Shown here: positions 44,584 through 53,017 of the stretch, one piece after another | Layout of the letters: each line of letters begins with the position of its first letter | Position numbering within the stretch: the first letter of the stretch is position 1 | DNA from: Cytobacillus stercorigallinarum | GTDB taxonomy: Bacteria; Bacillota; Bacilli; Bacillales; Cytobacillaceae | Length of the DNA stretch: 64,000 nucleotides | Direction: 5' to 3' | Assembly: GCF_014836495.1 (NCBI RefSeq) | Contig: NZ_JACSQT010000001.1 | Coordinates: 806,001 to 870,000, forward strand | Notes under the pieces: model-generated | What the model saw: only the letters and a program-made list of their open reading frames with translations | What the model was told of the DNA's origin: nothing | The model's database searches: none | Position numbers and translations under genes: made by a program

Positions 44584-45069
44584 TTATTTTGTTGAATGAG
44601 AGGAAAGTCCTCTCCCGATAAGGTTTGCAGAAACCGGTTTCCTTCCCAATTCTCTTGCCCAAATTGATAATTGTCCTATATGGTGAATTTCGTGAGCAAT
44701 GGCATGGCGCATAACTTCACCCCAAGTATCTGTTACAATTCTTCCATCTGGCAGGGTATCGTAAAATAATTGATTTTCCATACTTGCATCCCAATTGTTC
44801 ACAAAGTTCTCTACTTCCATATGAAATTCTGCGTCCAATTTTCGAATCTTGTCCAAGCTGTTATAATAATCAAAACTCTCCTGAAAGTCCGCTTTTCCCT
44901 GTAATAGACGTATCCAGCTCCACTCGACATCAACAATATGGAAAAGTGTATGTAATATACTGCCCATACCACCAGTTCGATTTTGCAAAAGCTCTTCCTC
45001 ACTTAAATCTTCACACCAGTTATACCAATCTTTTCGTATCATCCAGTTATATTTAAAAAGTGTTTGCAA
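44584..45069 (-). CDS. DinB-family (YjoA-like) protein
   Basis: 161 aa four-helix bundle. The metal-binding histidine triad is visible as TLFHIVDVE (~46) and HAIAHEIHHIGQL (~130-142). DinB proteins are thiol-dependent metalloenzymes or damage-inducible proteins; substrate unknown. GGAGGGG precedes ATG 45069. Another single-gene unit of the patchwork region. Confidence 0.85.
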   Translation of the reverse strand: MQTLFKYNWMIRKDWYNWCEDLSEEELLQNRTGGMGSILHTLFHIVDVEWSWIRLLQGKADFQESFDYYNSLDKIRKLDAEFHMEVENFVNNWDASMENQLFYDTLPDGRIVTDTWGEVMRHAIAHEIHHIGQLSIWARELGRKPVSANLIGRGLSSHSTK

Positions 45070-45299
45070 TAAAACCCCTCCGCAATAAAAAATATTAACC
45101 TTAAAATATACGTTTGGAATATAAAAAACTTTACTTACTATATACTATTTCTTCCATAGTTTAAATTCCTTGTTCAACTAACCTCCCTCAATAAACAAAC
45201 ACTTATCTCTTAATTACGCAGTTTTTCACCGTATTGCTATCTAACTTGTTTTACTTTACAGATTTGATTAGAGTGAAAAGTACACAATCAAGCTGTTTA
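45070..45299. other. Intergenic DNA before the IS110-type element
   Basis: About 230 bp, AT-rich. TTCAACTAACCTCCCTCAAT at 45172-45191 is vaguely like the cassette repeats but too diverged to call. No gene seen. Confidence 0.35.
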
Positions 45300-45319
45300 C
45301 GAAGAAAATGAGCGCAGGA

Positions 45320-45560
45320 AACTAGCCAACCTTCAGATGATTCCCAAAAGTTGGATAAATAGGTATGTACGCACCAATGGATGTCCACATCTCTTATGGA
45401 GGTCTACCCTCCCAAATCTCACAGAGTCTACGCTCCTACATTCCTTCGTTCAACCTTTCCATAAGGTGGATGTCGGTCATGCTGCCCCACAGGATCTAAG
45501 TCCTTACGTTAGTTGCGTTGCCAACTAATCCCATGCTGATTTTGTCTGTTCATCTTGTTA
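45320..45560 (-). ncRNA. Possible bridge-RNA region of the IS110-type element
   Basis: The noncoding DNA downstream of the transposase is richer in GC than its surroundings and rich in short inverted segments (for example GAGGTCTACCCTC). IS110/IS1111 elements are known to encode a bridge RNA in a noncoding end, downstream of the recombinase in the IS1111 group. The long 3' side here fits that group. Structure was not computed. Confidence 0.3.
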
Positions 45561-45592
45561 AATCTATTGGTTAATCGTTAGTTTAATAGTGA

Positions 45593-46888
45593 TTAAGCTG
45601 CTATTGGTTCTTGGATAAATGCATGCATATGAGGGATGTCCTTCAACATCTTCTCCTCTTGAAACACAAACTGTTTCTTACCAATAGAGAATAGTATACG
45701 GATGAGCTTATTACACAAGGCAATTAAAGACTGCATCTTTTTTAACGGATTGTCAGGTCTCATTGTGTAGTAATAATGTAGGGCTTTAAAGGCTTTGTTC
45801 TTGGCTACTAGAATCATAGATGCTCGGAATAACAATGCTCGTAATTTCTTTCGACCACGTTTGGTTATTCTGGTTCTCCCTTTATGCTGACCTGATGTAT
45901 TTTCTTTTAAGCTAAGTCCAGCCAGTTTAGTTATCTGGCGAGGATGATTGTATTCACTCAAATCGCCTACTTCAGCGAAGAAACCCGCCACTGTATCACG
46001 GCCAATTCCTGTTATTTTTAACATTTGATCAACGCCTGGAATATCTTGAAGTAGTGTATCCAGAGTTTGGTCAAGCTCTTCGAACTTTTTTTGAATGAGT
46101 TCATACTTTTGAATTAACGTTCTTAACTCCATTTTAGCCATCATGGCACCCTGACGGATGCCAATCGAGCGATTGGCTGCTTCTTTTAAGGCACGAATCT
46201 TCTTAATCCCTATACTGCGCTTCACTGCTTGCCTAAGGTATTCTAGTAATTCTTCTTCTGTATATCTCACCAGTTCTTCCGGTAATGCTTCCAGCTTTAA
46301 TAAATGAAGAGCTGCCTTCCCTTCCCAACTTTTAAAAACGGTAAAGAACTCTGGAAAATACCGATCAATCCAGTTGTGTATCTGTCCTTGCACTATTTGT
46401 AAGTCTACATTTAATAGATCACGCAATTTCTTAGCCACACGCAGTTCTGCGAAAACTCCTTGTGGTATCGTTGGTTCGGAGTATCTACCATCTTTGACTA
46501 GTTGTGCAATGACTTTTGCGTCTTTAACATCATTTTTAGTGGGAGAATTATCGTCTAGTTCCTTACTGTGCTTGACGTGTAAGGGGTTGACCGTGACGAA
46601 CTTAATCTGTTCCTCCTTTAGAATATGAGCTAAATTAAGCCAATAATGGCCTGTTGGCTCCATTCCAGTAATGACAGACTCCATTTCGTATGAATCTTTT
46701 ATTTGATTAATCCAATTAATAAATGTCCTAATTCCTTCTTGAGTATTATCAAAAAAGCAAGTAGAACCTAGCTCTATTCCACGATAATCCTGTGCTCTAG
46801 CTACATGATGATGTTTGGCAATATCTATACCAATGATTAAGGTTTTTGATGTAATTTGAGCTATTTTATGATTTTGGTTATAATTCAT
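45593..46888 (-). CDS. IS110-family (DEDD) transposase
   Basis: 431 aa, full length. RuvC-like N-terminal domain: GIDIAKHHHVARAQD (first Asp), GMEPTGHYW (Glu), and KNDVKDAKVIAQLVKDGRY (Asp pair). A coiled linker precedes the C-terminal Tnp20 domain with IPGVDQMLKITGIGRDTVAGF, ITKLAGLSLKENTSGQHKGR (serine nucleophile region) and KRGRKKLRALLFRASM. No interruption, so probably active. TCGGAGGTCTCAAA precedes ATG 46888. Confidence 0.92.
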   Translation of the reverse strand: MNYNQNHKIAQITSKTLIIGIDIAKHHHVARAQDYRGIELGSTCFFDNTQEGIRTFINWINQIKDSYEMESVITGMEPTGHYWLNLAHILKEEQIKFVTVNPLHVKHSKELDDNSPTKNDVKDAKVIAQLVKDGRYSEPTIPQGVFAELRVAKKLRDLLNVDLQIVQGQIHNWIDRYFPEFFTVFKSWEGKAALHLLKLEALPEELVRYTEEELLEYLRQAVKRSIGIKKIRALKEAANRSIGIRQGAMMAKMELRTLIQKYELIQKKFEELDQTLDTLLQDIPGVDQMLKITGIGRDTVAGFFAEVGDLSEYNHPRQITKLAGLSLKENTSGQHKGRTRITKRGRKKLRALLFRASMILVAKNKAFKALHYYYTMRPDNPLKKMQSLIALCNKLIRILFSIGKKQFVFQEEKMLKDIPHMHAFIQEPIAA

Positions 46889-46985
46889 TTTGAGACCTCC
46901 GAATAGATATTTTGTCCCTTTTAGCTAGCCGGCTTAGGACACATTTATCTTATCAAGAGGTCTTTTTTCTATCAAATTTCATTTT

Positions 46986-47296
46986 CACTTATTACAGGAA
47001 TGCTGCCCGGTAGTTCAAGAAGAACGGACAAGATCACGATGTATGCTCTTCATTTTTAAACAACTTTATTATTTTTTAAATAACATTATTAATCGTGAAC
47101 AGCTGACCGTGTTTAATAAAAGTAGTGGGGTAGCTTCTTAGCAAACTTTTTTATATTCACTAGGACAGAGTACTCTATGTTATTTTCGTTTTTTCAACAT
47201 TTTATCATTCATGGCATACCTCTCTTTCGTAGAATAGACAAGACAAGCTTGTTATAATAGAACAAGGACTTTAATTAGAAAGGATACGTTGAGAGC
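46986..47296. other. Intergenic DNA after the IS element
   Basis: About 310 bp with no supported gene. It contains the start region of the patatin-like gene, with GAAAGGATACG near 47279. Confidence 0.4.
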
Positions 47297-48169
47297 ATGA
47301 ACTTACATCAAACAGCCCTTGTATTAGAAGGTGGAGGAATGAGAGGGGCTTACTCCGCTGGTGTTATGGAATTATTTTTGGATAAAGGTATGATTTTTCC
47401 ATATGTAATTGGTGTTTCTGCAGGAGCAGCCAATGCTGCCTCCTATTTATCGAAACAAAAGGGCCGTAACAAGAAGGTAAGTGTGGAGTATGTATCTGAT
47501 CCTAGATATTTATCCTTGCGAAATTATCGAAAATCTAAACAATTATTTGGGATGGACTTTATTTTTGGTGAAATTCCAAATAAGCTCGTTCCCTATGATT
47601 ATGAAACGTTCTTTAACGGAGAAAGTGAGTTTATAATTGGTACAACCGATTGTTTGAGTGGAGAAGCTGTCTATTATGGGAAGAAAGACTATGGAGAAAA
47701 CTTGTTGCTCCTATTAAAGGCATCAAGTTCATTACCTTTTATTGCCCCAGAAATTTCTTTTAATAACCGAATGCTACTCGATGGCGGTATTTCTGATTCT
47801 ATACCCATTAGAAAAGCACAAGCAGATGGATATGATAAAGCTGTTGTTGTTTTAACACGTCCAAAAGGTTACCGAAAAAAACCGTCAAGAATGAGTTTTT
47901 TGTTACGAAGAAAATATCCACAATATCCAGGGCTTCAAAGAGCAATGATGAATCGTTACAAAATGTATAACGAAACCGTTGACTATTTAGAGAAGCAAGA
48001 AAAAGAGGGACAAGTGGTAATCATTAGACCTGAGACGGTGGATGTGGGAAGAATGGAACGAGACTTAAAGAAACTATCTGCCTTTTATGAGCAAGGTTAT
48101 AAGGATGCAGAAGCTAGTTTATCAAGAATTGAAAAGTTGGTGAAAAAAGATAATTTCCTTCTCTCATGA
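47297..48169 (+). CDS. Patatin-like phospholipase (YjjU/RssA type)
   Basis: 290 aa. LEGGGMRGAYSAGV (oxyanion loop, ~10-23), GVSAGAANA (GxSxG nucleophile, Ser near 42) and LLDGGISDSIPI (catalytic Asp, ~155) form the complete Ser-Asp dyad. It likely hydrolyses acyl esters of lipids in the cytoplasm or at the membrane. AAAGGATACGTTGAGAGC precedes the ATG. The terminator hairpin overlaps its 3' end. Confidence 0.88.
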   Translation: MNLHQTALVLEGGGMRGAYSAGVMELFLDKGMIFPYVIGVSAGAANAASYLSKQKGRNKKVSVEYVSDPRYLSLRNYRKSKQLFGMDFIFGEIPNKLVPYDYETFFNGESEFIIGTTDCLSGEAVYYGKKDYGENLLLLLKASSSLPFIAPEISFNNRMLLDGGISDSIPIRKAQADGYDKAVVVLTRPKGYRKKPSRMSFLLRRKYPQYPGLQRAMMNRYKMYNETVDYLEKQEKEGQVVIIRPETVDVGRMERDLKKLSAFYEQGYKDAEASLSRIEKLVKKDNFLLS

Positions 48170-48193
48170 AAGAGGAGAATTGTCTTTTTTTCT
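48149..48193 (+). terminator. Terminator overlapping the patatin-like gene end
   Basis: GATAATTTCCTTCTCT pairs imperfectly with AGAGGAGAATTGTC, followed by seven T. Confidence 0.65.
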
Positions 48194-48292
48194 TTTGATT
48201 AGCGGTAAAAATGAATATTACTCATGATTTCCTTCTTTCTATAATAGATTGGTAGTAATTCATTTTTATGAGAGAATCGGGGTAGGAAGTTC

Positions 48293-49063
48293 ATGAATAT
48301 TCAGCAATATTATCAACAATCAGCACAAGCCTCTCTTAATGGTAGTTTACTTGCATGTATACCACTATGGTTATTAGTCATTTATCATAGTTTCTTTCAG
48401 GAGATCAGCGGGCTTCTTTGGTGGTGTTTGCCCTTTGTTTTATATAGTGGGATGTCTTATCAAAGCTATGTGTTAGCAAATAATCAAGCAAAGGTACGTT
48501 CACATACATTAACAAATAGTAAGCAAATCAATCTATTCTCACAAAGGGAATTTCTTATAGGGTTTTTACCAGCGCCGAATTTAAGACTATTATTATTTAA
48601 TAGAGATGGTAGAACGGTTGGAGAGATACGTGATTTAGCTTTTCATAAATGGCGCTGGTTTTTGCCTACATTTGTCGACCGCTGGATATACAGAAATCGC
48701 TATGCATTATTTGTTGATCATAAGGTGCTTGCTACAATTACAGTGCGTAAACCTAATATCCAGATAGAATATAACGGTAAAACGATTCTTCTACACTATG
48801 ACAATAATAAGCGCTTTATTTGTCAAAAAGATAGCCGAGCTTATACGCTAAGATATGAAAGGACTTTTATGAATTTATTGGTTCAATCTGAGAATGGGAG
48901 GGAGTTAGGGAAATTACAGAAAGGATGGATTCCGAGAGAATGGACGGAATCGTTCAAAGTAAACAACACCCCCTTTTTAACGATGAATCAACCTCTGACT
49001 GCAGATGAACAATTAATTTTTTATAGTTTATTAATCCTATATGTTAAAAACATTCAACATTAA
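48293..49063 (+). CDS. Hypothetical membrane protein with beta-rich domain
   Basis: 256 aa. Two hydrophobic segments near the N-terminus (~18-36, ~42-60) precede a ~180-residue domain rich in beta strands (RLLLFNRDGRTVGEIRDLAF, YALFVDHKVLATITVRKP, FMNLLVQSENGRELGKL). The pattern of paired strands with Asp-Gly turns recalls Tubby/LURP-one folds, but this is only an impression. GGGGTAGGAAG precedes the ATG. Function unknown. Confidence 0.6.
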   Translation: MNIQQYYQQSAQASLNGSLLACIPLWLLVIYHSFFQEISGLLWWCLPFVLYSGMSYQSYVLANNQAKVRSHTLTNSKQINLFSQREFLIGFLPAPNLRLLLFNRDGRTVGEIRDLAFHKWRWFLPTFVDRWIYRNRYALFVDHKVLATITVRKPNIQIEYNGKTILLHYDNNKRFICQKDSRAYTLRYERTFMNLLVQSENGRELGKLQKGWIPREWTESFKVNNTPFLTMNQPLTADEQLIFYSLLILYVKNIQH

Positions 49064-49142
49064 AGTAAAAGATTCGCTAAAGTTGTCTCAACTATAGTAT
49101 GATTAAGACAGTTTTGAAAAGTGTTCTAAGTTGAGGTGTTCT

Positions 49143-49715
49143 ATGAGAAAGTTTTTAATCATTGCGGCTTCATTACTTATTATTTTATTGATCGTAGATC
49201 GGACTATTCTAAAGGACAAAGGTTTATTGTCACAAGTACAAATTGACCAATATGAGGAAATAGAAAACCCAGAAAATGTAGCTGTTGGCTTGAAAATTGG
49301 TGAGAAGGCACCTGAAATTCAGTTGGAAACACTGAATGGTGAGTCATTTCAACTAAGTGACTATGAAGGAAAGAAAGTATTACTTAATTTTTGGGCAAGC
49401 TGGTGCGGACCTTGTGAAGAAGAAATGCCTTATATGGAAAAAGTTTATAAAGAATATAAAGAAGACGGATTTGAAGTCATAGCTGTAAATATGACGAAAA
49501 CGGAAAGAAACGAAACAAATGCCGCTGATTTCGTGAAAGAGAAAGAACTATCGTTCATCATCCCAATGGACCCTGAAGGCATTGTCTTAGATGACTATGA
49601 GGTGATTGCCTATCCAACGAGTTATTTCATTGATTCGGATGGGATTATTCGAAATAAAGTATTAGGTGCGCTAAATGAAGACTTCTTGGAAAAGGAAATT
49701 TTACGTTTACCATAG
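49143..49715 (+). CDS. ResA/TlpA-like membrane-anchored thioredoxin
   Basis: 190 aa. An N-terminal membrane anchor (~4-20) is followed by a redoxin domain with NFWASWCGPCEEEMPYME (CxxC, residues ~84-87) and cis-Pro YPTSYFID. It reduces disulfides outside the membrane, for example apocytochrome c in the ResA case. ATG 49143 follows TTGAGGTG; an in-frame TTG at 49131 is part of that site. No cytochrome biogenesis gene is nearby, so its partner is open. Confidence 0.85.
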   Translation: MRKFLIIAASLLIILLIVDRTILKDKGLLSQVQIDQYEEIENPENVAVGLKIGEKAPEIQLETLNGESFQLSDYEGKKVLLNFWASWCGPCEEEMPYMEKVYKEYKEDGFEVIAVNMTKTERNETNAADFVKEKELSFIIPMDPEGIVLDDYEVIAYPTSYFIDSDGIIRNKVLGALNEDFLEKEILRLP

Positions 49716-49794
49716 AGGATGTTTTCTAAAACGAATGTGTGGGTATAAATGTATGATAATATGTTATTAGATTAAGCATTAAGGGTGTGGAAAA

Positions 49795-50106
49795 TTGAGT
49801 ACATCAACAATTCTAAAATGGATAACAGGTGCATGTGAAGCGTTTCTTGGCATTCCTTTTCTCGGAGGGATTTTTATTCTCTCAAATGGTTGGGTGCCAC
49901 TCATTGTTATGTTTTTCCTTCATGTAATCACACTTGTACTATCTGCAAGAGATGGAGTAAACAAGTACGGTAGTATCACAGGTATCATTACTTCTATTAT
50001 TGGTTGGATTCCGGTTGTCGGAATGATTATGCATATCATTACAGCGTTGTTATTATTTGTAGATGCTGGCCTTAGTTCAAAAAAAAATAAAACGAATGTG
50101 TATTAA
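49795..50106 (+). CDS. Small membrane protein (103 aa)
   Basis: Three or so hydrophobic segments (about 10-30, 34-50, 62-92), with many Gly/Ile residues and a basic C-terminus (SSKKNKTN). TTG 49795 follows AAGGGTGTGGAAAA. Unknown function. A terminator follows and also serves the convergent SDR gene. Confidence 0.65.
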   Translation: MSTSTILKWITGACEAFLGIPFLGGIFILSNGWVPLIVMFFLHVITLVLSARDGVNKYGSITGIITSIIGWIPVVGMIMHIITALLLFVDAGLSSKKNKTNVY

Positions 50107-50110
50107 AACG

Positions 50111-50146
50111 AAACGAGCCGATGAAATAAGTCACGGCTCGTTTTTG
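50111..50146. terminator. Bidirectional terminator
   Basis: AAACGAGCCG and CGGCTCGTTT form a 10-bp stem with A-rich and T-rich flanks, between convergent genes. Confidence 0.85.
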
Positions 50147-50157
50147 TATAAGTTTTA

Positions 50158-50904
50158 TTATAGGGCAGTCCAACCGCCGTCAATCACTAACTCTGTACCA
50201 GTGACAAATCTTGCTTCGTCTGATGCTAAGAAAAGGACACCGTAAGCGACATCTTCAGGGTTGCCGAAATAAGGCAACTGCGTATAAGTTTGATAGAACG
50301 GTAAGGCAGATTCCATGGAAGGAGCGGTCATTGGTGTTGAAATGATTCCTGGGTGTACAGAATTGACCCGAATATTTTCCTTTCCATATTCAACTGCTGC
50401 AGATTTGGATAAGACTCGTAATGCTCCCTTAGCTGCTGTATATGGACTTGTTCCTGCCATGCCAACTATGCCACCGATGGAAGAAATATTGACAATGGAA
50501 CCGCTGCCATTTTTCTTTAATTCAGGGATGACATATTTCATGCCGATTACACAACCATTTAAGTCGATATCTAAAATTTTATTCCATTCCTCCATTGACA
50601 TTTGTTCTAGTGTTTTAGGAGAAGCGACACCCGCATTGTTAATCAAGATATCGAGTTTACCAAATTGTTCAATGGTTTTATTTACAACTGCTTGCCATTG
50701 CTCCTCAGATGTCACATTATGAGCAAGGGCGATCGCCTCACCACCTGCTTCTTTAATTTCTGCAACTACTTTATTTAAGGTTTCCATTTGTAAGTCAGTC
50801 GCTACAACTTTAGCGCCTTCTTTCGCGAATAACTTTGCTTCTGCTGCACCCATCCCGTTAGCTGCACCAGTAATAATGGCTACTTTTCCTTCTAATCTTC
50901 TCAT
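50158..50904 (-). CDS. SDR-family oxidoreductase
   Basis: 248 aa. TGAANGMGAAEAKLF (cofactor loop), an Asp after beta-2 (VATDLQ, favouring NAD), NNAGVA, VNISSIGG with the catalytic Ser, and YTAAKGA with Tyr and Lys. It ends VIDGGWTAL. It resembles hydroxysteroid or cyclohexanol-type dehydrogenases, but the substrate is unknown. GGGGGTTATTT precedes ATG 50904. The divergent TetR-type gene and the palindrome between them suggest repression by that protein. Confidence 0.87.
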   Translation of the reverse strand: MRRLEGKVAIITGAANGMGAAEAKLFAKEGAKVVATDLQMETLNKVVAEIKEAGGEAIALAHNVTSEEQWQAVVNKTIEQFGKLDILINNAGVASPKTLEQMSMEEWNKILDIDLNGCVIGMKYVIPELKKNGSGSIVNISSIGGIVGMAGTSPYTAAKGALRVLSKSAAVEYGKENIRVNSVHPGIISTPMTAPSMESALPFYQTYTQLPYFGNPEDVAYGVLFLASDEARFVTGTELVIDGGWTAL

Positions 50905-50971
50905 GATAAATAACCCCCATTTGGTAAAAATCTTAGAGCATATCGTACGATTTTTAATACAACTAGTTGCT

Positions 50972-50992
50972 TTATCAACAATCCGTTGATAA
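50972..50992. promoter_or_regulatory. Palindromic operator between the SDR and TetR genes
   Basis: TTATCAAC-AATCC-GTTGATAA is a perfect 8-bp inverted repeat with a 5-bp spacer. It lies in the 209-bp divergent intergenic region, typical of a TetR-family operator controlling both genes. Confidence 0.6.
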
Positions 50993-51113
50993 TCTGATTA
51001 TAACAACAGATGAAAAAATACAGCAATGAACAAAAAAATTGAGATTGTCGCATACTCAACAGTTTATTCATTTTTGTTTAAAACTAAGGACAATTAATAC
51101 AAGGAGTAGAAGA

Positions 51114-51734
51114 ATGTCGAAAAAAGAAAAAGTAGATCCACGTGTAGTAAGAACGAAGCGAATGTTGACTGACGCCTTAATTGCTTTAATAGAAGAACAA
51201 GGTTTTGAAAAAGTGACGGTGCAGGCAATTACAAAAAAAGCGATGCTAAATCGAGCGACTTTTTATCTCCATTTTACAGATAAATATGATTTGCTTGAAC
51301 AAAGTACGGATGACATGATTGTTGAATTAAAAGAAGCCATGAAGACTTCTTTCATTGCAAGTAAAGGGACGTATGCTGCTGAAACACCAAATGAAAGCTT
51401 TATTCAATTATTTACCCAAATTGGCGCATATGATTATATATATAGAGTGTTGCTATCTGAAAGTACAATGCCTCATTTTCGAGATAAACTAACAACTGTG
51501 TTGAGCGAATTTATTGCAGATGGCATGACCGTAATGCAACCAGATGATAACTTATTAACCATACCGAGAGAGATGGCTATTCGCTTTTACGCCTCTGCGT
51601 TTTTAGGGGTAATTATATGGTGGTTAAAAAATGATTGTCCGTATACCGCTAAATATATGGCTGCGCAACTCATGAAAGTTACCATTCAAGGACCATATAA
51701 ACAAATTGTGATAGAACAGAAACCCTCTTTATAA
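51114..51734 (+). CDS. TetR/AcrR-family regulator
   Basis: 206 aa. The HTH domain (~10-60) reads VVRTKRMLTDALIALIEEQG, FEKVTVQAITKKAMLNRATFY and LHFTDKYDLLE, the TetR pattern. A helical effector domain follows (~70-200). ATG 51114 has AAGGAG upstream; the frame opens earlier at 51039 without a site. Divergent from an SDR gene. Confidence 0.87.
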   Translation: MSKKEKVDPRVVRTKRMLTDALIALIEEQGFEKVTVQAITKKAMLNRATFYLHFTDKYDLLEQSTDDMIVELKEAMKTSFIASKGTYAAETPNESFIQLFTQIGAYDYIYRVLLSESTMPHFRDKLTTVLSEFIADGMTVMQPDDNLLTIPREMAIRFYASAFLGVIIWWLKNDCPYTAKYMAAQLMKVTIQGPYKQIVIEQKPSL

Positions 51735-51755
51735 AAAGGATAGATGAAAATAAAG

Positions 51756-51783
51756 TTGACAAAATTTTAATAGATGATAAACT
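51756..51783 (+). promoter_or_regulatory. Distal sigma-A promoter of the rbs operon
   Basis: TTGACA (51756-51761), 16-bp spacer, TAAACT (51778-51783). A cre-like site lies just downstream. Confidence 0.4.
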
Positions 51784-51790
51784 AAAAATG

Positions 51791-51804
51791 TGTAAACGGT
51801 TACA
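51791..51804 (+). promoter_or_regulatory. cre site (CcpA) before rbsR
   Basis: TGTAAACGGTTACA is a full match to the cre consensus TGWAANCGNTNWCA. CcpA would repress ribose use when better sugars are present. Confidence 0.7.
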
Positions 51805-51812
51805 GATTTGTG

Positions 51813-51952
51813 TGTAACGCGTTACATATCAAATGAATAGTAATTAATTGATATTTGTTTTATTTCTGAAATATGTAACCCGTTACATACATTTCCTTAT
51901 CATGTGGGAATAACGTTACAAATAATGAATGATTTCTATGTAACGGGTTACA
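51813..51952 (+). promoter_or_regulatory. Array of RbsR operators
   Basis: Three close 14-bp palindromes: TGTAACGCGTTACA (51813-51826), TGTAACCCGTTACA (51874-51887) and TGTAACGGGTTACA (51939-51952), plus a shorter TAACGTTACA near 51911-51920. The last full site overlaps a -35-like TTACAT that is 18 bp from TATAAT (51972-51977), so RbsR binding would block initiation. Confidence 0.75.
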
Positions 51953-52010
51953 TACTATCTTTGGAAATAAGTATAATAACAGTATATAACAAGGAATTTT
52001 ATGTAAGGTG

Positions 52011-52994
52011 ATGATTCATATAGCCACAATTAAAGAAGTAGCAAAGTACGCAAATGTATCTGTTGCAACTGTATCGAGAGTGATTAATAAAAAAGGCTAT
52101 GTCCAAAAGGAAACACAAACAAAAGTAGAAGAAGCAATCAAAGCATTAAACTACCGCCCTAATAATGTTGCGCGGAGTTTATTTAAAAAACAGTCAAAAA
52201 TGATTGGCTACATTGTCCCGGATATTACTAACCCATTCTTTCCTCAACTTGTTCGTGCAGTGGAAGATGTGACGGTAGCACAAGGGTACACAACCTTTTT
52301 ATGTAATAGTGATGACAATTTAGAGAAAGAACTAATGTATCTAAATAAAATGGCGGAAAATTATATTGATGGTGTGATCATTGTGTCTAATCATATGAAT
52401 GAAAATCATCTCGCCAATTTACAAATACCCGTAGTTGCACTGGACCGTGTGTTTCATGAAAGTATTCCTTCTGTGACCATTGATAATTATCGGGAAGCGA
52501 AAAGAGCGGTTATGCATTTAGTTGAAAACGGCTGTGAGAAAATCGCCCATATTAGTGGTCCTGAAAATATTATCAATTCCCAACTAAGGAAGAAAGCGTA
52601 TCAAGATGTCATGATGGCTCTTGATAGACCTATGTATATAAGTGAAGGGCATTATCAAATGAAAACAGCCCAAGAAGCAACATTTCGTCTTCTTCACGAA
52701 CATAAGGATATTGATGCCATATTTACTGGTAATGATGTGATGGCAGTGGGTGCACTAAAGGCATGCACGAAGCTTGGAATAAAAGTACCGAACGAACTCC
52801 AGATTATCGGTTTTGATGGTATTGAGTGGACAGAAACTGTTTCACCAGAAATTACAACTATCGCTCAACCAATATATGAGATGGGCAAAAAAGCAGCAAC
52901 AATGCTTTTGAATAGAATCAACGGTAATGAAGAAGGTCAGGACCATATTGTTTTCCCGACAGAATTAAAAATGAGAGAAACGACAAAGCATTAA
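52011..52994 (+). CDS. rbsR: LacI-family ribose operon repressor
   Basis: ~327 aa. LacI HTH (TIKEVAKYANVSVATVSRVIN) and hinge (LNYRPNNVARSLF), then a periplasmic-binding-protein-like domain with VPDITNPFFPQLVRAVED, ALDRVFHESIPSVTIDN and FTGNDVMAVGALKA. Ribose should release it from the operators upstream. The start is unclear: the AAGGTGATGATTCAT site is best spaced for the ATA at 52020, where relatives have ATG followed by ATIK. ATG 52011 is the nearest usable start codon. Confidence 0.9.
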   Translation: MIHIATIKEVAKYANVSVATVSRVINKKGYVQKETQTKVEEAIKALNYRPNNVARSLFKKQSKMIGYIVPDITNPFFPQLVRAVEDVTVAQGYTTFLCNSDDNLEKELMYLNKMAENYIDGVIIVSNHMNENHLANLQIPVVALDRVFHESIPSVTIDNYREAKRAVMHLVENGCEKIAHISGPENIINSQLRKKAYQDVMMALDRPMYISEGHYQMKTAQEATFRLLHEHKDIDAIFTGNDVMAVGALKACTKLGIKVPNELQIIGFDGIEWTETVSPEITTIAQPIYEMGKKAATMLLNRINGNEEGQDHIVFPTELKMRETTKH

Positions 52995-53017
52995 AAAGAC
53001 AGAAGGAGAGTGATTAG

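Larger units (their letters stand above)
45300..46985 (-). mobile_element. IS110-family insertion sequence (approximate ends)
   Basis: A DEDD transposase gene with about 95 bp of noncoding DNA upstream and ~290 bp of more GC-rich noncoding DNA downstream. Related subterminal segments CTTATCAAGAGGTCT (46949-46963) and CTTATGGAGGTCT (45393-45405) occur at both ends. IS110 elements lack classical terminal repeats, so the boundaries are guesses. Confidence 0.6.

Noticed and set aside
45337..45528. Plus-strand 63-aa open frame in the IS element's 3' side
   Set aside because: No ribosome binding site, low-complexity translation, and the segment is better explained as noncoding IS DNA.
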